A stretch of DNA of 46,069 nucleotides, taken from contig NZ_JH376607.1 of NCBI RefSeq assembly GCF_000233955.1, positions 1 through 46,069 on the forward strand, in the 5' to 3' direction. The position numbers and the translations under genes were made by a program. This DNA is from Paraprevotella clara YIT 11840. GTDB taxonomy: Bacteria; Bacteroidota; Bacteroidia; Bacteroidales; Bacteroidaceae. Numbering within the stretch: the first letter of the stretch is position 1; every line of letters starts with the position of its first letter. Below the pieces are notes generated by a model that had not been told where the DNA came from, did no database searches, and saw only the letters and a list, made by a program, of their open reading frames with translations. Of this stretch, positions 26,529 through 38,754 are shown one piece after another.

Positions 26529-29033
26529 ATGAGTCGCATTCTTCAAAAGACAAGCCATTGGTTGAAAAAGGCCGGAAGGGGATTCACCAACCTCTATCGA
26601 GGCCCTTGGTACAAGAAAACCGTAGTATGGATTATCACTTGCGTCCTATCGGTTATTTTACTTCTTATTGCCGTTGACCTCAACTTTCTCTATCTGTTCG
26701 GGAAATCACCCGGATTCAAGGACATTGAACATCCGGTCACCAGCGAAGCTTCCGAGATATACAGTGCCGACAGTGTACTTATCGGTCGTTTTTTCAGCGA
26801 AAACCGTACGCCGGTCGAGTACGAGGATATCTCTCCCATTATCATCCAGACCCTCATCGATACTGAAGACGAACGTTTTTACCGCCACCATGGCATAGAT
26901 TTTCAAGGACTTTTTGCAGCGATAAAAGACATCGCAAGCGGACGTGCCCGTGGTGCCAGTACCATCACCCAACAACTGGCCAAAAACCTGTTCCGAGTGC
27001 GTACACAATACTCTACCGGACTGCTCGGCAAAATTCCTGGGGTGAAAATCCTGGTCATGAAAGCCAAAGAATGGATTGTAGCCGTTAAGTTGGAAATGAT
27101 ATTCAGTAAAGAAGAAATACTCACCATGTATTTCAACACCGTGGACTTCGGCAGTAATTCATTCGGCATCAAGACAGCATGCCGCACCTACTTCAACACG
27201 ACTCCCGACCAGTTGACCTACGAACAAGCTGCCACATTGGTAGGCTTGCTGAAAGCGACATCCAGCTACAACCCGAAGCTCAATCCCAAGAACAGTACCA
27301 AACGGCGCAACGTGGTGCTAACGAACCTATACGACCACGGTCATCTGGTCATTCACGGTCACAAGGCCACTCGTGCACAACTCGATTCTCTCATGGCACT
27401 TCCCATGATTGTAAATCCACGAAAGGAAGAAAGCAGCTACGACGGTATCGCCCCCTACTTCCGTGCTGTCTTGCCGGAGTACATCGACATGCTGTGCGAG
27501 AAAGGAGCGATAGCCGGAGTAGACGAAGAAAACAAACCGGACCTCTATGCCGACGGGCTGAAGATATACACCACGCTGGATACCCGTATGCAAAAATATG
27601 CGGAAGAGGCTGCCATCCAACAAATGGAAATCCTCCAGCAACGTTTCAAGCAACATTGGGGCAACACAAACCCGTGGCAAGACGAAAGACACCAGGAAAT
27701 TCCGAACTTTATCGAGGACTTAGCTAAAAAAACGACAGCATACAAATATCTCGAAACCCGTTTCCCCGACCAGCCGGACTCCATCACTTACTATCTGAAT
27801 CTGCCCCACAAGGTCAAGGTGTTCAGTTACGACGGTCTGAAAGAAGAAGAGATGAGCACCATGGACTCCATCCGTTATATGGTCAAATTCCTGCATTGCG
27901 GTTTCGTAGCCATAGAACCGGACAGCCGCCATGTCAAGGCATGGGTGGGCGACATAGACTTCGGCTCGTGGAAATACGACAAAGTCACCGCCATGCGCCA
28001 ACCCGGTTCAACCTTCAAACTCTTTGTCTATGCAGAAGCGATGAACCAAGGACTGACCCCCTGCGACACCCGTATCGACGAATGGCAACAGTACCCGGAC
28101 ACCGTAGACGGCAAACCTACCAAATGGACTCCCCATAATGCCAACGGCACCTTCTCGGGAGCCGAAATGCCTTTGAAATCAGCTTTCGCACAGAGTATCA
28201 ATAGTGTGGCAGTCAAGTTAGGCTATGAACTGGGCATCCACAACGTGGCACAGACCGCACATGCCATGGGGATCGAATCGCCGCTGCACGAAACTCCGTC
28301 GCTGAGCTTAGGTTCCTCCGATGTCAATCTGTTGGAACTGGTCAACGGCTACTGCACGGTCATTGACGACGGCAAGATGAATCCGCCCATCCTGATTACT
28401 AAAATTCTCGACCGCGACGGCAATATCATCTATGCGGCAGAACCGGAAGAGCAGCAGGCTATTCCATACCGTTCCGCATTCTTCATGCAGCGGCTTTTGC
28501 GAGGAGGCCTGACTGAGCCGGGCGGAACCACGGCAGCCCTGTGGAGCTACATCCATCCTGTACTGAAATACACCGACTTCGGAGGCAAAACCGGTACATC
28601 CAACAACCATTCCGATGCCTGGTTCGTGGGCGTAACGCCCAAGTTAGTCGCCGGAGGATGGGTCGGAGGAGAATACCGGAGCATACACTTCCGCACCGGA
28701 GCCTTAGGACAAGGCAGCCGGACGGCCTTACCCATATTCGGCAACTTCATCCAGAAAGTCCTGTTGGACGACCGCTTCGCCCAATACCGTGCCAAATTCC
28801 CGAAAAAACCGCTCGAAGACATCGACCCCACCACATACACATGCGAAAGCTATTATGCGCCACAAGAACCGGATTCGCTTACGGCATCCGCAGATTCATT
28901 GGGTATAGCCCTTCCGGGAGACTCTTTGCAACGCGGTAACGCCTCACCGGAAAAACAGCCCGAGGCGAAAACAGAAACAACGGCAAGCGAGGGAAGCGGT
29001 AACCATCCGCAAGCCTCACACACGGCACCTTGA
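26529..29033 (+). CDS. Class A penicillin-binding protein (PBP1A type)
   Basis: The 834-residue protein polymerises and cross-links peptidoglycan. After a short cytoplasmic part, a transmembrane helix spans about residues 35-55. The GT51 glycosyltransferase domain follows, with DTEDERFYRHHGIDFQG carrying the catalytic Glu and RGASTITQQLAKNL. The transpeptidase domain has SxxK (Ser494-Thr-Phe-Lys497), SxN (Ser556-Ile-Asn558) and KTG (Lys687) in place. The last 50 residues are low-complexity (Pro, Ser, Glu) and probably disordered. It has its own promoter and is followed after 18 nt by the helicase gene. Confidence 0.95.
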   Translation: MSRILQKTSHWLKKAGRGFTNLYRGPWYKKTVVWIITCVLSVILLLIAVDLNFLYLFGKSPGFKDIEHPVTSEASEIYSADSVLIGRFFSENRTPVEYEDISPIIIQTLIDTEDERFYRHHGIDFQGLFAAIKDIASGRARGASTITQQLAKNLFRVRTQYSTGLLGKIPGVKILVMKAKEWIVAVKLEMIFSKEEILTMYFNTVDFGSNSFGIKTACRTYFNTTPDQLTYEQAATLVGLLKATSSYNPKLNPKNSTKRRNVVLTNLYDHGHLVIHGHKATRAQLDSLMALPMIVNPRKEESSYDGIAPYFRAVLPEYIDMLCEKGAIAGVDEENKPDLYADGLKIYTTLDTRMQKYAEEAAIQQMEILQQRFKQHWGNTNPWQDERHQEIPNFIEDLAKKTTAYKYLETRFPDQPDSITYYLNLPHKVKVFSYDGLKEEEMSTMDSIRYMVKFLHCGFVAIEPDSRHVKAWVGDIDFGSWKYDKVTAMRQPGSTFKLFVYAEAMNQGLTPCDTRIDEWQQYPDTVDGKPTKWTPHNANGTFSGAEMPLKSAFAQSINSVAVKLGYELGIHNVAQTAHAMGIESPLHETPSLSLGSSDVNLLELVNGYCTVIDDGKMNPPILITKILDRDGNIIYAAEPEEQQAIPYRSAFFMQRLLRGGLTEPGGTTAALWSYIHPVLKYTDFGGKTGTSNNHSDAWFVGVTPKLVAGGWVGGEYRSIHFRTGALGQGSRTALPIFGNFIQKVLLDDRFAQYRAKFPKKPLEDIDPTTYTCESYYAPQEPDSLTASADSLGIALPGDSLQRGNASPEKQPEAKTETTASEGSGNHPQASHTAP

Positions 29034-29051
29034 CACCATAGCCCCAAAGAT

Positions 29052-31064
29052 TTGAAAGAAGACATTGAAATAGACCTTCAGAACCCGGAGTTCCAAAGCA
29101 CGCTGAAACTCATACAGTTTACCCGTAACTCGGTTTTCCTCACAGGCAAAGCCGGTACGGGTAAATCCACCTTACTGAAGTATATCTGCAGCCACACACG
29201 GAAGAAGCACGTGGTATTGGCACCGACCGGCATAGCAGCCATCAATGCCGGAGGCAGCACCCTGCACAGCTTTTTCAAGCTCCCTTTCCACCCGCTCCTG
29301 CCCGACGACCCTCGGTTCAGCTTCCGCAAACTGAAAGAGTTCCTGAAATACAATTCCGCCCATCAAAAGCTGGTGCGTGAAACAGAACTGATCATTATCG
29401 ATGAAATCTCAATGGTACGGGCGGACATCATCGACTTCATCGACCGCATCCTGCGCCTCTACAGCCGCAACCTGCGCGAACCGTTCGGCGGAAAGCAGTT
29501 ATTGCTTGTCGGAGATATATTCCAACTGGAACCGGTTGTCAAAGCGGACGAACGAGAAATCCTGAACCGTTACTACCCTACGCCTTATTTCTTCTCGGCC
29601 AAAGTATTCCAGGAGATGCGCCTCGTCTCCATAGAACTGAAGAAAGTGTACCGCCAGCAAGATGCCGCCTTCATCGCCGTGCTCGACCATATCCGTACCA
29701 ACCAGGCCGGAAGTGCCGACCTGCAACTGCTCAACAGCCGTTGGAACCGGACGAACGATGACAAGTTGAGCCATGGACTGAATATTACCCTGGCCACCCG
29801 AAGGGACAACGTAGATTTCATCAACCGCCGGAAACTATCCGAAATAGACACCGAGAGCACACTCTTTAAAGGCGAAATACAAGGCGAGTTCCCGGAAAGT
29901 TCGCTCCCCACGCTGATGGAACTGGAACTTAAACCCGGCGCACAAGTCATTTTCGTCAAAAACGACCAAGACAAACGTTGGGTAAACGGAACTCTGGGTA
30001 CCGTTTCGGCCATAGACGAAAAGAACGGCCATATCTACGTCGTCACGGAAGACGGAACCGAAATGGAAGTCACCCGCGAAGTGTGGAGCAACGTGCGCTA
30101 CACCTACAACGAGCAAGAAAAAAAGATAGAAGAGGAAGAACTCGGCATCTTCCGGCAGTTCCCCCTGCGATTGGCTTGGGCCATCACCATCCATAAAAGC
30201 CAGGGGCTGACTTTCCGTAAAGTGACCATCGACTTCACCGGTGGCGTCTTCGCCGGAGGACAGGTATATGTAGCCTTGAGCCGCTGCACTTCATTGGAAG
30301 GTATATGTCTGAAGAAGGAAATATCCCGTTCGGATATTTTCGTCAAGCCAGAAATCATCCGGTTCGCCCAACAATTCAATGACGAAAAGGCTATCGAGCA
30401 AGCCATGAAGAAAGCCAAAGCCGACATCGAATACCAAGCCGCCGTACAGGCATTCGACCGCGATGACTTCCGTGAAAGCCTCGACCACTTCTTCATAGCC
30501 ATACACAGCAGATACGACATCGAAAAACCGGTCATCAAACGGTTCATTTGCAGCAAACTCAATATCATCAGCCGACTTAAACGCGAGAACGAAGAGTTGA
30601 AACGACAAATGGCAGCCCAACGCAAACAGATGCAGCAGTACGCCCATGAATATTACGAACTGGGCAACGCTTCCATTCTTCAGGCCCATAACCTGCGTGC
30701 CGCCCTGGCCAATTACGATAAGGCCTTGTCGCTCGACCCTTCATACGTAGACGCATGGATACGCAAAGGCGTCACGCTGCAAGACCATGGAGAATACGAA
30801 GATGCCCTCCAATGCTTCAACCGCGCCGCCGAACTCAGCACGGCCAACTTCAAAGTGCACTACAACCGGGGAAAGAACCACCTGCTTTGCGGACGTACCG
30901 AACTGGCCGTCGCCGATTTCGACAAAGCCGTATCCCTTAAGCCCGAACACGCCAAAGCTCACGAACTGTTTGGCGATGCCCTGTCGCGCTGCGGCAAGGA
31001 AGAAGAGGCCGCTATCCACTGGGCTATCGCGGAAACGCTTCGGGAAAAGCACAAGGGGCGTTAA
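29052..31064 (+). CDS. Superfamily 1 helicase (PIF1/RecD-like) with C-terminal TPR repeats
   Basis: The 670-residue protein has Walker A LTGKAGTGKSTLLKYI near residue 35, Walker B LIIIDEISMV, QLLLVGDIFQLEPV (motif III), and the C-terminal helicase motifs ITIHKSQGLTF and VALSRCTSLEG. Together these fit a PIF1/RecD-like SF1B DNA helicase. A coiled stretch (residues about 505-530) leads to TPR repeats from about 535 to the end (NYDKALSLDPSYVDAWIRKG, DALQCFNRAAELS). The start is a TTG at 29052, 18 nt after the preceding stop; no ATG gives a better N-terminus. A role in DNA repair or replication with a TPR-bound partner is inferred. Confidence 0.9.
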   Translation: MKEDIEIDLQNPEFQSTLKLIQFTRNSVFLTGKAGTGKSTLLKYICSHTRKKHVVLAPTGIAAINAGGSTLHSFFKLPFHPLLPDDPRFSFRKLKEFLKYNSAHQKLVRETELIIIDEISMVRADIIDFIDRILRLYSRNLREPFGGKQLLLVGDIFQLEPVVKADEREILNRYYPTPYFFSAKVFQEMRLVSIELKKVYRQQDAAFIAVLDHIRTNQAGSADLQLLNSRWNRTNDDKLSHGLNITLATRRDNVDFINRRKLSEIDTESTLFKGEIQGEFPESSLPTLMELELKPGAQVIFVKNDQDKRWVNGTLGTVSAIDEKNGHIYVVTEDGTEMEVTREVWSNVRYTYNEQEKKIEEEELGIFRQFPLRLAWAITIHKSQGLTFRKVTIDFTGGVFAGGQVYVALSRCTSLEGICLKKEISRSDIFVKPEIIRFAQQFNDEKAIEQAMKKAKADIEYQAAVQAFDRDDFRESLDHFFIAIHSRYDIEKPVIKRFICSKLNIISRLKRENEELKRQMAAQRKQMQQYAHEYYELGNASILQAHNLRAALANYDKALSLDPSYVDAWIRKGVTLQDHGEYEDALQCFNRAAELSTANFKVHYNRGKNHLLCGRTELAVADFDKAVSLKPEHAKAHELFGDALSRCGKEEEAAIHWAIAETLREKHKGR

Positions 31065-31113
31065 TCTTAGTTAATAAGCAATCGGTTTGCGCACACAAAT
31101 AAAGCTATTTTCG

Positions 31114-31121
31114 TACATTTG
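31114..31121 (+). promoter_or_regulatory. -7 box for the GH43-GH128 pair
   Basis: TACATTTG matches TAnnTTTG, 28 nt before the GH43 ATG at 31150. A TTTG at 31086-31089 lies 24 nt upstream, a little farther than the usual 19-21 nt. Confidence 0.5.
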
Positions 31122-31149
31122 ACCGTTTATTAACCTATTCATATCCAAC

Positions 31150-32148
31150 ATGAGAAAAAACCTAAAGACAGTGTTAGGCATTTGCCTTGTGTGTGCCGGT
31201 ACATTCGCAAGCACCACAACCCTCCAAGCCAAAAAGAAAGTAGCTTACCTTTTTACCTATTTCACAGGTAACGCTCCCGAACAGGAACAAATCTGTTATG
31301 CCATCAGCACGGACGGGTTCAGCTATACTCCGTTGAATGACGGCAAGCCCGTCATTTCCTCCGACACGATTTCTTTAAAGAAGGGGGTACGCGATCCTCA
31401 TATCTTAAGAGGCGAAGACGGCTACTTCTACATGGTAGTCACCGACATGCGTTCCAGTCAAGGATGGACCTCCAACCGGGGCATCGTACTGATGCGCAGC
31501 AAAGACATGGTCAACTGGACGCACCACACGGTAAACTTCCCTGAAAAATATGCCAACACGATGTTCGCCAACGTCATCCGCGTATGGGCGCCGCAAACCA
31601 TCTACGACAAGAAGGCAAAAAAATACATGGTGTACTTTTCTATCCTGACCGACGACGGACAGTGCCCCTACGACAAGGTCTTTTGGGCATACGCCAATGA
31701 AGATTTCAGCGACCTTGAAGGAGAGCCCAAAGTCCTGTTCGACTACAAGAAACCTTCCATCGACACGGATATCGTGCAAGACGACAATGGAACTTATCAC
31801 ATCTTTTTCAAAACCGAAGGCGAACAGAAAAAAGGCATACGCCAATATCTGGCCAAAGACTTGCACAATCCGGCAGAATGGGAACTGTTGCCCGGTACGT
31901 TTGAAGATACCGACAAAGCGGTGGAAGGTTCCGGCGTGTTCCAACGGATAGAAGGAGACTGGGTTCTGATGTACGACTGCTACATGAACGGGCACTACCA
32001 GTTCTGCACCAGCAAAGACCTGATGAAGTTCAAACGCGTGCAGGATACAGCCACTCAGGGAGCGTTCACTCCGCGCCACGGCACGGTCATCGCCATCACC
32101 CAAAAAGAGCTGAAACGGCTGCAAAAGGCGTTTCCCAACACGAAGTAA
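31150..32148 (+). CDS. Secreted glycoside hydrolase, GH43-like
   Basis: The 332-residue protein has a signal peptide (about residues 1-27) and a five-bladed beta-propeller of GH43 type. The three acidic residues of the family are in place: Asp82 in GVRDPHIL (base), Asp205 in SIDTDIVQDDNG (pKa modulator) and Glu259 in VEGSGVF (acid). GH43 enzymes act on arabinose-, xylose- or galactose-containing glycans; the subfamily and the sugar cannot be told from the sequence alone. No added carbohydrate-binding module is present. The GH128-type gene follows after 68 nt without a terminator, so the two are probably co-expressed on the same glycan. No SusC/SusD genes lie nearby. Confidence 0.9.
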   Translation: MRKNLKTVLGICLVCAGTFASTTTLQAKKKVAYLFTYFTGNAPEQEQICYAISTDGFSYTPLNDGKPVISSDTISLKKGVRDPHILRGEDGYFYMVVTDMRSSQGWTSNRGIVLMRSKDMVNWTHHTVNFPEKYANTMFANVIRVWAPQTIYDKKAKKYMVYFSILTDDGQCPYDKVFWAYANEDFSDLEGEPKVLFDYKKPSIDTDIVQDDNGTYHIFFKTEGEQKKGIRQYLAKDLHNPAEWELLPGTFEDTDKAVEGSGVFQRIEGDWVLMYDCYMNGHYQFCTSKDLMKFKRVQDTATQGAFTPRHGTVIAITQKELKRLQKAFPNTK

Positions 32149-32216
32149 CCGGAAGGCGGCCCAAACCATCCGCCCCATTGAAACTAACCCATAAATTATA
32201 AAACCTATAGTAAATA

Positions 32217-35021
32217 ATGAAAACGCAACTATTAACCTTTGCATTGGCTCTCGCGTTGGGACAGACAGCTATTGCCGAAAACACGACCCAGAAAATAGAA
32301 CAAGTAACATCTTCCGTCACCCTTAGCGAAGATGTGGATTACATCGTGACGGGTACAACCCCGTTCGCCACGCCGGGCAGTATCAATATCACCAATACGG
32401 AACATGCCGTCGTGATTCTGGAAAACCTGCGTCCAAGCGAGGCTCTCAGTTACCTTTCCTTCATTAAGATTAATGGGGAGCCGGCGGTCAACGATGAGAA
32501 CTGTCAAGTGAAAATGTATGCCCATGGCGCCATCATCTTTCCTTACAGCAAAGACATCAAACCGCTGACGGTCTATTCCGAGCCCAACTTCGGAGGGGAA
32601 TCCGTCAATGATTTCGGACTGGAAAATTCCAACGGCTACATGAATACCCTTTCGACCGCCAAGCTCAACAATCGAATCAGGAGCTTCAAACTGAAGAGAG
32701 GCTACATGGTGACTTTTTCCAACAATCCCGGCGGAAAAGGTTACAGCCGCTGTTTCGTCGCCGATAAGGAAGACTTGGAGTTTGCCGAGCTACCTATGGA
32801 GCTCGACCACAGGATTTCTTCCTATCGCGTGTTCAAGTGGCATAATTTCCAGAAAAAAGGTATCGCCAGCGATGCAAGTGAAGAAATCGTCAACGCCCTC
32901 AAAGTAACATGGTGCTATGACTGGGGACAGGGCAATGCAAGCCGCGAGCCGGACTGCGAATGGGTTCCCCATCACATCTATGAAGACTGGCCTTCTGTCT
33001 CAACCTGCGGAAAGGTGACCCAATCCTGCCACATGCAGACCAACAACGAACCGGGCAACAGTGCCGACGACCATCCGCAAAGCGTGGAGACCGTGCTCAA
33101 CAACTGGGAAAACCTTATGGCTACCGGCATGCGCCTGTGTTCCCCTTCATCCCACGACGGAAGCCTCTCATGGTTAGAACAGTTCATGACAGAAATCGAC
33201 AAACGCGGTTGGCGTTGCGATATTCTCGACATGCACTGCTATTGGCCTGAATGGAACTTGAACAACCAACTGAAGGGTTATTATGACAAATACAAACGCC
33301 CCATTTGGGTGTCGGAATTCGTTTGGGGAGCTTCATGGAACAACAATGGTATCTTCGCCACAGACCGTTCGTTTTCCATCGAGAACCAACAGAAGAACTA
33401 CGACGTAATGAGCAAGGTGCTTACCAACTGGAACAGTTTCGACTATGTGGAACGTTATGCCTATTGGAACAGCGAAGCCGATTGCTCCAAACTTTACAAG
33501 TATGGAAAAGACGGCAACCCTTCCGAAATTTCCATTCTTGGTAAATGGTATGGCGAAATGAACTCGGGTATGGGTTACAGAAAATCCTACGAGTTCGTGC
33601 CCAAGGTGGTGTACAGCACGCCCTCAGGACTGACTTTGGAATATACCGAACGCACACGTAAGTTGGCTCTCAATTGGGAGTATAAGAACAACATGGGCTT
33701 CACCGATTCCACATTGTTGGAAATGCGCTTGGACGATGGCGAATGGCAAACCTTGCAGAAATACGAAGCTCCGGACAAGAATTCCTATGCGTACAACGAA
33801 GTCTTCCCCGAAGATTTCAAACGGGGAACTTACACGTACCGGGTGCGCAACTTCGACATGGACGGGAACGTGCGTTCTACGGACGAAGTACAGCTCTCGT
33901 TGGTGGCAGCCAAGGGAGAACCGGGCTTCCAGTACGGCACCCTGGAAATCAGCGATACACAGGAGTTCAATACGGAATTCGATGCCATCGGTGAAGATGA
34001 AAAACCGGCCGTTTTTGCAGGCTTGCTTTCCTATAACGATTCAAAGGTCGTACCAGTCAATACAGTGGTCAGCGTGCTGAGCGACAAATTCTCCTTCTGG
34101 GCCTTCCCTTGGAACGAAGGGGACTACGAACAAACCATCACGGAACCGGAAACCACAGACTTCATGGTACTGCGCAAGGGTGCCCACCAAATCGGTGACA
34201 TCACGATGGAAGTGGGAGAAAGTGCAAGCAAAATCAAGAACGACACCACGTGGATCAGTTTTGCCACCCCGTTCCCCGAAGGTGTAACTCCGGTAGTCAT
34301 TGCCAACGTGCTGTCGCGCTACAAGGCATATCCCTACGTAGTCAAGGTTTGGGACATCACGAACAAAGGCTTCGCTGTCAAACTGGCCCGACAAGCCGCT
34401 GTGGACGAAACGACCAGCACTTTTGCCGGACAAGACATCTTCTACGTGGCAGCCACTCCGGGAACCGCCAAGATGGAAGACGGCAAGATTCTGACTGTGG
34501 GTCGCAATACAGAAGACAAGGTGGACGGCCGACGTGCCCGCGAAGTCAATCTCGTGGACGAGACGGGCAATGCCATAGGATTGTTCAGCCCCATCATGCT
34601 GTTTGGTCCCCAGACCAACAACTATGATTGTGCCTCCGTATACAGAATCAGCAGCTACACGACGGACGAAAGCAATACGGACATCAAAGACGTGCCCGCC
34701 ACCACAGGAGTGAAAATCATCCGCCAAAAGGACAAGACCAACGAAACTATCAAGGAAATAGACAACGCCACCAACAATGGCGATATCATGGGCTGGATAG
34801 CCGTAAGTTCTCCCAAAGAAGGTGAATCAGGTATCAAAGGTACAATCGGATCCGCCCCGTTCAAAGTTTTCGTACGTGACGGCCATGTTATCGTAGACGG
34901 TACGGACAATTACCGGATTTACGCCATCAGCGGCCAACAGGTTCCCCGTACGGCACGCCTTTCAAGAGGTATTTATGTGGTAAAAGCCGGAAGCCACTCC
35001 GTCAAGGTAATGGTTCCATAA
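32217..35021 (+). CDS. Secreted GH128-type glycosidase with beta/gamma-crystallin-like N-terminal module
   Basis: The 934-residue protein has a signal peptide (residues 1-20, ending TAIA). Residues about 110-205 look like a beta/gamma-crystallin pair (LTVYSEPNFGGES, then MVTFSNNPGGKGYSRCF, ending HRISSYRVFKW). Residues about 225-430 match the GH128/Asl1-like TIM barrel: WCYDWG at 232-237, the acid/base Glu278 in TNNEPGN, DMHCYWPEW, and the nucleophile Glu367 in IWVSEFVWG. GH128 enzymes are known to cut beta-1,3-glucan. Further beta-sandwich domains follow, the first Fn3-like. The end (IYAISGQQVPR, GIYVVKAGSHSVKVMV) is a sorting-like tail. The crystallin call is by eye. Confidence 0.85.
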   Translation: MKTQLLTFALALALGQTAIAENTTQKIEQVTSSVTLSEDVDYIVTGTTPFATPGSINITNTEHAVVILENLRPSEALSYLSFIKINGEPAVNDENCQVKMYAHGAIIFPYSKDIKPLTVYSEPNFGGESVNDFGLENSNGYMNTLSTAKLNNRIRSFKLKRGYMVTFSNNPGGKGYSRCFVADKEDLEFAELPMELDHRISSYRVFKWHNFQKKGIASDASEEIVNALKVTWCYDWGQGNASREPDCEWVPHHIYEDWPSVSTCGKVTQSCHMQTNNEPGNSADDHPQSVETVLNNWENLMATGMRLCSPSSHDGSLSWLEQFMTEIDKRGWRCDILDMHCYWPEWNLNNQLKGYYDKYKRPIWVSEFVWGASWNNNGIFATDRSFSIENQQKNYDVMSKVLTNWNSFDYVERYAYWNSEADCSKLYKYGKDGNPSEISILGKWYGEMNSGMGYRKSYEFVPKVVYSTPSGLTLEYTERTRKLALNWEYKNNMGFTDSTLLEMRLDDGEWQTLQKYEAPDKNSYAYNEVFPEDFKRGTYTYRVRNFDMDGNVRSTDEVQLSLVAAKGEPGFQYGTLEISDTQEFNTEFDAIGEDEKPAVFAGLLSYNDSKVVPVNTVVSVLSDKFSFWAFPWNEGDYEQTITEPETTDFMVLRKGAHQIGDITMEVGESASKIKNDTTWISFATPFPEGVTPVVIANVLSRYKAYPYVVKVWDITNKGFAVKLARQAAVDETTSTFAGQDIFYVAATPGTAKMEDGKILTVGRNTEDKVDGRRAREVNLVDETGNAIGLFSPIMLFGPQTNNYDCASVYRISSYTTDESNTDIKDVPATTGVKIIRQKDKTNETIKEIDNATNNGDIMGWIAVSSPKEGESGIKGTIGSAPFKVFVRDGHVIVDGTDNYRIYAISGQQVPRTARLSRGIYVVKAGSHSVKVMVP

Positions 35022-35075
35022 CCTCTCACAAGGGCTTCCGCAAGGCATCAGACGGCCTTGCCACAGTATCAACAG

Positions 35076-35114
35076 TTCGCCCCCGAACGGCATATCCTGC
35101 CATTCGGGGGCGAA
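35076..35114 (+). terminator. Hairpin terminator after the GH128 gene
   Basis: TTCGCCCCCGAA (35076-35087) and TTCGGGGGCGAA (35103-35114) are perfect inverted repeats, and the stem extends inward after one mismatch through GGCA/TGCC. TCGTTTTC follows. Confidence 0.8.
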
Positions 35115-35219
35115 TCGTTTTCATAGATTTATATTGACATACAGCGACACACCCATATCTTTCAAAAGAAAACGCAACAGGCTATGAAACAAGTATTTAT
35201 AGGTATGAAGAAATTGGCG

Positions 35220-35281
35220 TTCCGTTCTGCGCCAAACAAAAAATCAATCTCAGGCGAACGATTTTCCGTTCTGCGGCAAAC
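35220..35281. repeat. Short direct repeat in intergenic DNA
   Basis: TTCCGTTCTGCGCCAAAC (35220-35237) recurs with one change (GGC for GCC) at 35264-35281. AACGATTTTC also occurs twice close by. The unit length is 44 nt. Confidence 0.6.
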
Positions 35282-35376
35282 GATTTTCAAATCTCAGCCC
35301 GACGAAAAAGCCTTTCCAAAATCCTTAAATCTTGAACGAAGCCTTCCCCCTCCTCTGCGTCTTGCCCATAAAAAAA

Positions 35377-35402
35377 GGGGCACCTTCTCACGAAGACACC
35401 CC
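35377..35402 (-). terminator. Rho-independent terminator of the GH2 gene
   Basis: On the minus strand GGGGTGTCTTC pairs with GAAGGTGCCCC (with G-T pairs) around a 4-nt loop, followed by seven T (complement of 35370-35376). It lies about 42 nt past the GH2 stop. Confidence 0.88.
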
Positions 35403-35443
35403 CTCACATTTAACCTAAATTTAAAACATAGAAAATTGTATCA

Positions 35444-38575
<3,132 letters not shown>

Positions 38576-38621
38576 TTATTGCGTCATAGACGCGGTTAGT
38601 TAATCATTTAGAAACTGCATA

Positions 38622-38629
38622 CAAAGATA
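38622..38629 (-). promoter_or_regulatory. -7 box for the GH2 gene
   Basis: On the minus strand TATCTTTG is a perfect -7 element, about 59 nt before the ATG at 38563. The -33 element is weak (TTTT near 38653). Confidence 0.6.
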
Positions 38630-38702
38630 CGTTTTTTGTTCTTTTTTCTCTCTAAAATGCAAAGTTTTTTGCTAAAATATTACGTGTTCGCACAAGATTT
38701 AT

Positions 38703-38710
38703 TAACTTTG
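38703..38710 (+). promoter_or_regulatory. -7 box for the DUF6057-TolB-S9 operon
   Basis: TAACTTTG matches TAnnTTTG, 44 nt before the ATG at 38755. No clear -33 element is seen. The GH2 promoter lies on the opposite strand about 75 nt away. Confidence 0.55.
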
Positions 38711-38754
38711 AAGGGGAAAACCTAATCCTTTGTGGAAAAAATAACTTAAATATC

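Larger units (their letters stand above)
35022..35443. other. Gene-free stretch between convergent GH128 and GH2 genes
   Basis: About 420 nt without a convincing gene. It holds two terminators (35076-35114 for the GH128 gene, 35377-35402 for the GH2 gene), a small hairpin CAAGGC/GCCTTG (35041-35060), and a direct repeat at 35220-35281. Confidence 0.6.
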
